Below are positions 8,250 to 15,243 of a stretch of DNA of 34,871 nucleotides, in pieces; the stretch's first letter is position 1; each line of letters opens with the position of its first letter. Source of the DNA: Pseudomonadota bacterium (GTDB taxonomy: Bacteria; Myxococcota; UBA9042; PHBI01). Under the pieces are notes generated by a model that saw nothing but the letters and a program-made list of their open reading frames with translations, made no database searches and was not told where the DNA came from. The DNA lies in the NCBI GenBank assembly GCA_005772945.1, contig SXIE01000356.1:1-34871 (forward strand), given 5' to 3'. The position numbers and the translations under genes are program-made.

Positions 8250-11200
8250 GTGAACGACGCAAACCCGCAGGACCCTCGCCTCACAGTCTACGCAACGCCG
8301 AAGGATCTCCTGCGTGCGCCATGGTGGCCGTCGGTCGCGACCCAGAGCGCGATGGCGGCGTTCGAGCAGCTCCCAGACAGCGACGCGGAGCACGCGACGA
8401 TTCTCTTCATCGACCTGGACGCGACGTTCAACCCGTCGCTGCGCGTGACCACCGCGAAGGCGTTCCGCACGCTGTACACCAAGACCCTCGGGGAGTGGGC
8501 CGCGCGCTGGCACGTCCTGGGTGCCAAGCGGCCGCCGGGCCACCTCGTGCGGCTCCGACCCGCACTCGCCGCGCTCGTGACGCTCCTTGCGCCACCTCCG
8601 GCGCCCGAGCTGCGGGACCTCGGGCCGTTCGCCGCGATGAACGCACAGGTGCTCGCTCGGCGCACGACTCGCGGGCGCATCGACGCCGCGGTGTCCGCGG
8701 GCCTTCCCTATGGCGGCGCGCCCACGACGGTGGAAGCCTGGATGAGCAACCCGGATCCGCGGGTCGTGAAGGCGCGCCTCTGGTTGGAAGAGCAAGCCAA
8801 GAGTCTGGCCAGCATGCTCGCCGCCGATGCGCCGGCGCTCGCAACGCGCCTCGCGCGCTATCGCGCGCGCGCGGACCAGCCGATGATCGCTCCGCTGCTG
8901 GCCCTGCGTGACCGGCTTGCCGAGACCGAGGTCGCCTGCACGACGAAGCTCCACGAAGGGGTTCGGGCGCGCTGGCTCGACGCCTTCGACAGCTTCGAGG
9001 TCGAGCACGACGGCATCGCCGCATGCCTGCGCGGGCCCTGCATGTCGGCCTCGGTCAAGGTCAGCGGAAGCGCGCCGACCGCCAGCTGCCACCAGCACGG
9101 GACGGAGCCCTGCCGCCTGAAGCTCTTGGCGGTCGAGCACTTCCTCGACGCGCTGGGCTCGAGCAGCCCGAGCGCGGACCAGCTCCGTGCCTCCGTCGCG
9201 CGCGCGCCTTGGGAGAGGCTCTTGTCGCGGCTGTCGGACGCGACACGCGCGCCCGCGCGGCAACCGACCGAGGTCCCGGAGGTCGTGCCGAACGCCTGGC
9301 TGCTGAAGCTGCCGCAGGAGCTCGGGCCGGCCGTGGTCGCGCCCGGAAAGAAGGGCGGCTTCAAGGCCAAGCCACTCAGCAAGGGCGAGCGCGATCGCTG
9401 GTCACCGCGCGCCGACGTCGAAGCGCTCGCGCTCGCGCTACTCGTAGCCGCGCCGCGTTACTCGCGCTACGCCACGGACGACGAGCACGAGACGGTCGCC
9501 CGCGCCTTGCGACTTCTGGCGAACGAGGTGCCGATCTACGTGCGGCACGAATCCGAGGTGGTCCGTGCGCGCGTCGTCGTCGCCGAGCCCGAGATCGCCG
9601 TCGAGGACGGGCCCGCGGGGTCGACCCTCACGGTGCGCTGGGGTGGCGAGCGCCTGACCCACGGGGCATCGCACCGGGGCCTGCCGCATGCCGCGCGCGA
9701 GGGCGGCTGGGGCTTCCACTTTGTTCCGGAGCGGGCTCTGCTCGTCGTCGGGCGGTGGTCCGCGGCGGCCGTGCAGGCGGCGCAGCTCCTCTGGGTCTAC
9801 CCGAGCAGCGAGGCGGCACGACCGGCGCCCGCGCCAGTCCCCATCCCGCCCGACGCGCTGCCGCGCTTGGCGGAGGTGCTGCTCGACATCGCGCCGCGCG
9901 TGGCGGTGGCCAAGTCGGCGAGCTGGCTCGGCGAGGCCTTTCCGCCGGCGCCGAACACCGTGCTGCGCTTGGGGTTCGAGGGGGCACGCGACGGGCGCGT
10001 CTTGGTGGTCGAGGGACGCGTCGCGCCGCTGGTCGAGCTGGGCGCGCTGGTGCCCGGGGACGGCGAGAGCATCGTGCCGGTGCGGCGCGAGGGGCGCTTG
10101 GGGCACGTCGCGCGCGACTTCGCCGGCGAGCTCGCAGCGGTGGCGCGGGTGGCCGCGGACGCGGGTCTGCCCGAGGCCGAGGTGCGGACGACGTGGCGTG
10201 TCGAGGGACTCGAGCCCGCGCTGGAGCTCCTGCAGCGCATCGAGCACCTGGCCAAGCAGGACCCGACCCTCGCGCTGGCATGGCAGACCGTGCCGCCGCG
10301 ACGCGTGACGCCTCGAAAGAGCGACAAGCTGCGCCTCACGCTCGGGCTGCGCCGCGATTGGCTCGATGTCGGCGGCGGGTTCACGCTGGACGGCGGCGAG
10401 CTCCCGCTGCTCGAGCTGCTTGCGGCGCTGCGCGATGGCAAGCGCTTCGTCGCCCTCGACGATGATCGCATCGTCGAGCTGACCGAGACCCTGCACGCGT
10501 CGCTGGCGCCACTGACGGCGCTGGCGCGCACCGGGTCGCAGGTGGAGGGCGGGGTCCGCGCGAGCCCGCTGGCGGCGCCGCTCCTGGCCGAGCTGGCCGA
10601 GGCGGGCGCGAGGATCGAGGGTCCGCCCGAGTGGCTCGCGATGAGCACGCGTCTGCGCGAGGCGGCGAATGTGACAGCGAATGTGCCAGGCACATTGCGC
10701 GCTGATTTGCGGCCGTATCAGCGCGAGGGCCTGGAGTGGCTCGTGCGCTTGGCGCACTGGGCGCCGGGCGCGTGCTTGGCGGACGACATGGGGCTCGGCA
10801 AGACGCTGGAGGCGCTCGCGCTGCTCTTGTTTCGGGCGCCGCTCGGGCGCGCGCTGGTCGTGGCCCCGACCTCGGTCGTGGCGAATTGGCTGCGCGAGGC
10901 GGCGCGCTTCGCACCGACCCTCGCATGCGTCGGGATTCATCGCGGGACGCTGCTCGGGCTGCTCGACGAGGGCTCGGCCGTGACGGTGACGAGCTGGGAT
11001 CTGCTGGTGCGGCACGAGGCGCGGTTCGCGGCGGTCCCGTGGGCGACGGTCGTCTTCGACGAGGCGCACGCGGTGAAGAACGCGGCGACGAAGCGCTCGC
11101 AGGTCGCGCGCGCGCTCGCGTCGTCGCCGAACGGAGGCCCGAGCGGAGGCACGAACGAGGACTCCAGCGAGGGCGGCACACGGCGCTTCGTGGTCGCGCT

Positions 11201-12170
11201 CACCGGCACGCCGGTCGAGAATCGGCCGAGCGAGCTCTGGAGCCTCATGCAGGTCGTGGCGCCCGGGCTGCTGGGGTCCGCTGAGTCGTTCCGCGAGACG
11301 TTCGCGCGCCCGATCGAAGCGCGCAACGCGGACGCGGCCCGGCGGCTGGCGCGGCTCGTGCGCCCGTTCATCCTGCGGCGTCGCAAGTCGGAGGTCGCGC
11401 ACGATCTCCCGACCCGGACCGACATGCGCGTGGACATCGTGCTGACACCCGACGAGCGCGCGCGCTACGAGAAAGTGCGCAAGGCGGCGCTCAAGACCCT
11501 GGCCGCGGATGGACCCGAGGCGCTGGCAGGTGGCAAGGGGATCCTGAAGGTGCTCGTGGTCCTCACGCGATTGCGCCAGCTCGCGTGCCATGCGCGACTG
11601 GTCGAGCCCAAGGCGCCCGATCGGTCGTCCAAGATCGAGCGGCTCGTCGAGCTCATGCTCGAGCTGCGCGACGAGGGCCGCAAGGCGCTGGTCTTCAGCC
11701 AGTTCACCGAGCTGCTCGCCCACGTGCGCACGGCCTTCGATGCGGCCAACCTGAGCTATGCCTATCTGGACGGCTCGACCCCGCCCGAGCAGCGCGTGCG
11801 CGCGGTCGACACGTTCCAATCGGGCGCGGTCGACGCGTTCCTCTTGTCGCTGAAGGCGGGCGGCGTCGGTCTCAACCTGACGGCGGCGACCGAGGTCCTT
11901 CACCTCGCTCCGTGGTGGAACCCGGCGGTCGAGGATCAGGCCACCGATCGCGCGCACCGTATCGGCCAGGAGAAGCCGGTGACCGTGTATCGCCTGGTCG
12001 CGCAGGGGACCATCGAAGAGCAGATCCTGGGACTGCACGGCGACAAGCGCGCGATGGTCGCGAGCCTCCTCGAGGGCACCGCCTCGGCCGCTCCGGTGAC
12101 GGCCGAGGAGCTGATGGCGCTCCTGTCGGAAGACGGGCTCGAGACCGCCGCAGACGCCGGCGGCGACTGA
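8250..12170 (+). CDS. SNF2/HepA-family helicase-like ATPase with degenerate SWIM-type finger
   Basis: About 1306 residues. All SNF2 motifs are present: I ADDMGLGKT (near residue 845), II FDEAH (near 937), III LTGTPVENRPSELWSL, then in the C-terminal lobe LVFSQFTELL, V SLKAGGVGLNL and VI DRAHRIGQ (near 1233). It should couple ATP hydrolysis to translocation on duplex DNA, probably in chromosome maintenance or transcription recycling. The N-terminal ~830 residues include a Cys/His cluster at 259-292 (C-x4-C ... C-x-H ... C) that looks like a decayed SWIM finger, a domain often found in this position. A Ser/Gly/Asn-rich loop of about 20 residues sits between motifs II and III. The frame is open back to ATG 8067, but 8067-8249 has lower GC3 and reads as non-coding; GTG 8250 is my choice, without a strong RBS. 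Confidence 0.85.
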   Translation: MNDANPQDPRLTVYATPKDLLRAPWWPSVATQSAMAAFEQLPDSDAEHATILFIDLDATFNPSLRVTTAKAFRTLYTKTLGEWAARWHVLGAKRPPGHLVRLRPALAALVTLLAPPPAPELRDLGPFAAMNAQVLARRTTRGRIDAAVSAGLPYGGAPTTVEAWMSNPDPRVVKARLWLEEQAKSLASMLAADAPALATRLARYRARADQPMIAPLLALRDRLAETEVACTTKLHEGVRARWLDAFDSFEVEHDGIAACLRGPCMSASVKVSGSAPTASCHQHGTEPCRLKLLAVEHFLDALGSSSPSADQLRASVARAPWERLLSRLSDATRAPARQPTEVPEVVPNAWLLKLPQELGPAVVAPGKKGGFKAKPLSKGERDRWSPRADVEALALALLVAAPRYSRYATDDEHETVARALRLLANEVPIYVRHESEVVRARVVVAEPEIAVEDGPAGSTLTVRWGGERLTHGASHRGLPHAAREGGWGFHFVPERALLVVGRWSAAAVQAAQLLWVYPSSEAARPAPAPVPIPPDALPRLAEVLLDIAPRVAVAKSASWLGEAFPPAPNTVLRLGFEGARDGRVLVVEGRVAPLVELGALVPGDGESIVPVRREGRLGHVARDFAGELAAVARVAADAGLPEAEVRTTWRVEGLEPALELLQRIEHLAKQDPTLALAWQTVPPRRVTPRKSDKLRLTLGLRRDWLDVGGGFTLDGGELPLLELLAALRDGKRFVALDDDRIVELTETLHASLAPLTALARTGSQVEGGVRASPLAAPLLAELAEAGARIEGPPEWLAMSTRLREAANVTANVPGTLRADLRPYQREGLEWLVRLAHWAPGACLADDMGLGKTLEALALLLFRAPLGRALVVAPTSVVANWLREAARFAPTLACVGIHRGTLLGLLDEGSAVTVTSWDLLVRHEARFAAVPWATVVFDEAHAVKNAATKRSQVARALASSPNGGPSGGTNEDSSEGGTRRFVVALTGTPVENRPSELWSLMQVVAPGLLGSAESFRETFARPIEARNADAARRLARLVRPFILRRRKSEVAHDLPTRTDMRVDIVLTPDERARYEKVRKAALKTLAADGPEALAGGKGILKVLVVLTRLRQLACHARLVEPKAPDRSSKIERLVELMLELRDEGRKALVFSQFTELLAHVRTAFDAANLSYAYLDGSTPPEQRVRAVDTFQSGAVDAFLLSLKAGGVGLNLTAATEVLHLAPWWNPAVEDQATDRAHRIGQEKPVTVYRLVAQGTIEEQILGLHGDKRAMVASLLEGTASAAPVTAEELMALLSEDGLETAADAGGD

Positions 12171-12175
12171 AACAC

Positions 12176-12204
12176 GAAGACCCCGGTTCATCACCGAGGT
12201 CTTC
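12176..12204. terminator. Bidirectional hairpin terminator
   Basis: A 12-bp stem (12176-12187 with 12193-12204, one C/A mismatch) and a 5-nt TCATC loop begin 6 bases after the helicase stop and end 38 bases before the stop of the convergent gene at 12243. No long T-tract follows on the plus strand. The position between two converging genes fits shared termination. Confidence 0.65.
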
Positions 12205-12242
12205 GCCCTGTCTCTCACCTCACTGTCGGTCTCCGTCCGAAC

Positions 12243-13463
12243 CTATTGCGGGTAGGTCTGCGAGCACACCGCCAGGCACGAATTCGTGTCCTGCGTCGGA
12301 TACCTCCCGCCGATCGCCCCATCCAAGCAGCATCCCCGGCACTGCTCGTAACGCGACGACCAGCTCCAGGTCGTCGTCGACGGCACGCACTGCGACGCCC
12401 CGTACTGCGCACCCAACGTGACCCCGTTGCCGAAGAAGCCATTGCACAAGGTCCGGCAGTTGTTCATGAAATCGAGGCGAAGGTTCTGGCGGTCGTAGCC
12501 CGAGCCGTTCCACATATTGCCGCGTCGGTCACAGCACGCGAGGCACGAAGCCTGGTTCGCCGGCGCATTCGCCATCGCCGTCGACACCTCGTCCGAATTG
12601 ACACCGAGCTTATTGACGCGGCCCGTCGTCACCTCACGAACGCACGCCGAGTAGCCCGGGATCTCCACCATCTGCCCCGCCGGGAGCGTCGTCGTCTGCG
12701 CCGCATTGTACTGGTCCCCGCAGGCCCAGCGGGCGCAGCGCTGGCCGTCGCCACCCGCCACGTTCGGCGGGGTCACCCCGACCTGCCAGCAGCACGCGTT
12801 GCCCCAGTTGTAGATGCAGCTCCACGCGTTGCCGCCCCAGTTGAAGACGCCCCAGCTCGCCGAGTGCACCGCCGGCGTATTGACCGCCCCATTGCCGCAC
12901 ACGAGCGCCCCACGCTGCTCGCCCTGCGGCGCCGTCAGCGTGCAGAGGTTCGTCGCCGAGTGGCAATTCCAGACGTAGATGTTGTACGGATCGGGCGGCC
13001 CCGCGTGGCCCGTATTGGCCGGTCCCCAGCCGCCACCGACCCACGGCGCCGGCAAGGGAGGCGCCCCCGCGGCGGCCTCGGCGGGCGTGAAGTCGAGGTC
13101 GTCGAAGTCCGTGTAGGCCGCATACCCGGCCGACGGCGGCGCGACGTACGACTCGTCGGTGTAGCCGTCCCAGATCCCGTCCTGGTCGCCGTCGAGCGCC
13201 AGGTCCAGCGGCGGCAAGCTCATGTCGAGCGGGAACTCGGCCGGCGCATAGAGCGGCATCTCGACCACGATCGCCCCCTCGCCGGCCGGCGCCGCATCGA
13301 GGGCCAGCGCCTCGTCCTCGACGTACGTGACGACCGGGGGCGGCACGTCGCCCGTCGGCTCCGAATTGAGCGTCACGGTCAACGACCCGCTCGTCGGCTC
13401 CTCCGCACGAGCGACCGACGAACACACGCACACCACGAGCGCAGCGAACCCAAAGGTCCTCAT
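12243..13463 (-). CDS. Secreted Cys-rich protein of unknown function
   Basis: 406 residues from ATG 13463, with GGAGG 8 bases upstream; an in-frame GTG at 13472 overlaps that RBS and is less likely. MRTFGFAALVVCVCSSVARA is a Sec signal peptide with an A-R-A cleavage site. Next come an acidic, Pro-rich region, a DGDQDGIWDG loop like EF-hand/thrombospondin-3 calcium sites (near residue 92), and a Trp/Cys/Asn-rich middle domain. The C-terminus has two copies of C-x2-CC ... C-x3-C (SCLACC...NCRTLC and QCRGCC...SCLAVC). The Cys pattern implies a disulfide-bonded extracellular or periplasmic protein. I do not recognise the family. It lies downstream of the kinase at 13679 but is separated from it by a terminator, so it probably has its own promoter in 13464-13619. 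Confidence 0.85.
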   Translation of the reverse strand: MRTFGFAALVVCVCSSVARAEEPTSGSLTVTLNSEPTGDVPPPVVTYVEDEALALDAAPAGEGAIVVEMPLYAPAEFPLDMSLPPLDLALDGDQDGIWDGYTDESYVAPPSAGYAAYTDFDDLDFTPAEAAAGAPPLPAPWVGGGWGPANTGHAGPPDPYNIYVWNCHSATNLCTLTAPQGEQRGALVCGNGAVNTPAVHSASWGVFNWGGNAWSCIYNWGNACCWQVGVTPPNVAGGDGQRCARWACGDQYNAAQTTTLPAGQMVEIPGYSACVREVTTGRVNKLGVNSDEVSTAMANAPANQASCLACCDRRGNMWNGSGYDRQNLRLDFMNNCRTLCNGFFGNGVTLGAQYGASQCVPSTTTWSWSSRYEQCRGCCLDGAIGGRYPTQDTNSCLAVCSQTYPQ

Positions 13464-13619
13464 GTCCCTCACCTCCGGAATTGACGGGTTGCAAACGGGG
13501 GCGCGACGCTAGCCGCGGGCCGCGCCCAGCGCATGCCCGCGAAGACCCACCGCCGACGGTGGCTCGGGTCTCGTCATCGCGTCCCCACCCTCTGTTCCAG
13601 AGCGTGGCCCGCATTGTCG

Positions 13620-13668
13620 AAAAAAAAGCGCGCGACCGCACTTTCTTCTCCGGCGCCCGCGCGGTCGC
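13620..13668 (-). terminator. Intrinsic terminator of the kinase transcript
   Basis: On the minus strand GCGACCGC (13668-13661) and GCGGTCGC (13639-13632) form an 8-bp perfect GC stem around a 21-nt loop. It is followed by GCGC and a run of eight T (13627-13620). It starts 11 bases past the kinase stop at 13679, so it should end the kinase mRNA and isolate the secreted-protein gene downstream. Confidence 0.8.
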
Positions 13669-13678
13669 CGCTTGGTGT

Positions 13679-15139
13679 TCAGCTGCCAGTCGCGAGGACG
13701 ATCGCCGCCACCGCCCCGCCGATCCCCAAGACCGCCAGCGTCACGATGAGCCACAGCTTGCTGCCCGACTTCTCGGGGTTCCGAAGCGCCGCGGGCTTGG
13801 CCCCCGTCGACGTGCGCCCCGACTCGCCCCGCGCCGCCGCCGCCGCCGCCGCCTTGTGCCCGCGCGACTCGGCCAGGGCCCGCGCCAGATCCGCCTGGTT
13901 GATCGCGCCGTCGTCCAGGATCGTCGCCGAGCTCGCGAAGTCCTGCGGCTTGGCCGCCGGCGGCTCGACGGTTCGTGCCCGGGCACGCGCCGGCGGTGAC
14001 GCCCGTAGGATTTCGGGCGCCGACGCCTCGACCGTCCGCGACAGCGACTTCGCATCGGCCGGCACCGCCAGCTCCGGATTCGAACGGCGCTTGATGGGCT
14101 CCGCCAGCGCCTCCGCGCGCCCCTTGGCTGCCGGCTCTGGCTTGCCCTTGACGGTCTGCGCCTCGGACAGGGACGGCTTGCCCTTGCCCGCACCCGCGCT
14201 CGTCTGCGGGATCTTCTGCGCGTAGAGCGTCTGCATGTACCCCGTGAGGCTCTCCTTCTCGAGATCCGTCACGTGCTTGTAGTACCAGCGCGTCAGTTCG
14301 CGCGCGAACACCTCGACCGTCGCCTGGCGATGATCGCGGTCCTTCTCGAGCGCGGTCATGATGATGTCGTTGAGCTCTTGATCGATCCCCTGCCGATGCT
14401 TCGACGGCTCGGGCGCGTCCTCTTTGAGGACCGCCGTCAGCGTCTCGAAGTCGCTCGCGCGCAGGAACAGCCGCTTGTGCGTCAGCATCTCCCAGAGCAC
14501 CGCCGCCAAGGCGAACAGATCCGAGCGCGGATCGAGCACCTTGCCGCGCGCCTGCTCCGGGCTCATGTACGCGACCTTCCCCTTGACCGTGCCGGCCTGG
14601 GTCTTGGTGCTGCGCTCGGCCGCCTTCGCGATGCCGAAGTCCATGAGCTTGACCTCACCCCCGTAGCTCACCATCGCGTTGTGCGGCGAGATGTCGCGGT
14701 GGATGATGTTGAGCGCGCGCCCCTTGTGCTCCTTCGTGTGCGCGTAGTGCAGGCCCTTGGCGAGCTCGATCGTGATCCAGACGCACTGTGCGACCGACAG
14801 CGGCCGCTGCGCCGCCGTGCCGTCCTTCATGATGCCCTGGAGATCCTCGCCCTCGATGAACTCCATCGCGATGTAGTACTGGCGATCGATGACATCGAAG
14901 TCGAAAATTTGAACGATGTTCGGGTGTTGCAGCTTCGAGGTCAGCGAGGCCTCGTCGATGAACATCTTCACGAACGCCTCATCCTCCGAGAAGCTCGGCA
15001 GGATGCGCTTGATCGCGATGTCGCGCTCGAAGCCCTCGGCGCCCTGGCTCTTGGCCACAAACAACTCGGCCATGCCGCCCGTCGCGAGCTTCCTCACGAG
15101 GGTGTACTTGCCGAAACTCTGGGGGAACGTCACCGCCAT
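13679..15139 (-). CDS. Membrane-anchored Ser/Thr protein kinase (Hanks type)
   Basis: 486 residues from ATG 15139; the frame extends 16 codons upstream, but FPQSFGKYTLVRKL directly after this ATG is the usual kinase N-terminus. Landmarks: Gly loop LATGGMAELFVAK (18-30), catalytic Lys44, catalytic loop HRDISPHN with Asp149, DFG at 167-169, and MSPEQARG (192-199) as the APE region. All are intact, so it should be active. The HRD-x-SP-x-N form is common in myxobacterial kinases. Residues about 330-455 are a low-complexity Ala/Pro/Lys linker. One transmembrane helix (about 461-484, LWLIVTLAVLGIGGAVAAIV) ends the protein, placing the kinase in the cytoplasm with almost nothing outside and no sensor domain. 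It lies 104 bases downstream of the second kinase on the same strand. Confidence 0.93.
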   Translation of the reverse strand: MAVTFPQSFGKYTLVRKLATGGMAELFVAKSQGAEGFERDIAIKRILPSFSEDEAFVKMFIDEASLTSKLQHPNIVQIFDFDVIDRQYYIAMEFIEGEDLQGIMKDGTAAQRPLSVAQCVWITIELAKGLHYAHTKEHKGRALNIIHRDISPHNAMVSYGGEVKLMDFGIAKAAERSTKTQAGTVKGKVAYMSPEQARGKVLDPRSDLFALAAVLWEMLTHKRLFLRASDFETLTAVLKEDAPEPSKHRQGIDQELNDIIMTALEKDRDHRQATVEVFARELTRWYYKHVTDLEKESLTGYMQTLYAQKIPQTSAGAGKGKPSLSEAQTVKGKPEPAAKGRAEALAEPIKRRSNPELAVPADAKSLSRTVEASAPEILRASPPARARARTVEPPAAKPQDFASSATILDDGAINQADLARALAESRGHKAAAAAAARGESGRTSTGAKPAALRNPEKSGSKLWLIVTLAVLGIGGAVAAIVLATGS

Positions 15140-15243
15140 GCGAGGCCCACTGGGAACGAGAACTGGACCGAACCACGCCGCCGCCAAGCTGTCAAATCGT
15201 CGCGACCCGTGCGACGCGCGAAACTCGGCGACCTAAAACCCTC

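Noticed and set aside
9438..12218. Long minus-strand open frame (926 codons) across the SNF2 gene
   Set aside because: It is antisense to a gene with all seven helicase motifs. The translation is Arg/Gln/His-rich without domain signals, the usual effect of high GC3 on the opposite strand.
12246..13484. Plus-strand 412-codon frame opposite the secreted Cys-rich gene
   Set aside because: Arg-dominated translation with no RBS; the minus-strand gene has an RBS, a signal peptide and a clear Cys pattern.
13547..13562. CCACCG-CCGA-CGGTGG hairpin upstream of the secreted Cys-rich gene
   Set aside because: Six-bp stem without further signal; probably chance.
15190..15195. Perfect TTGACA on the minus strand upstream of the membrane-anchored kinase
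   Set aside because: The hexamer 17 bases downstream is TTCGGT, a poor -10; not enough for a promoter call.
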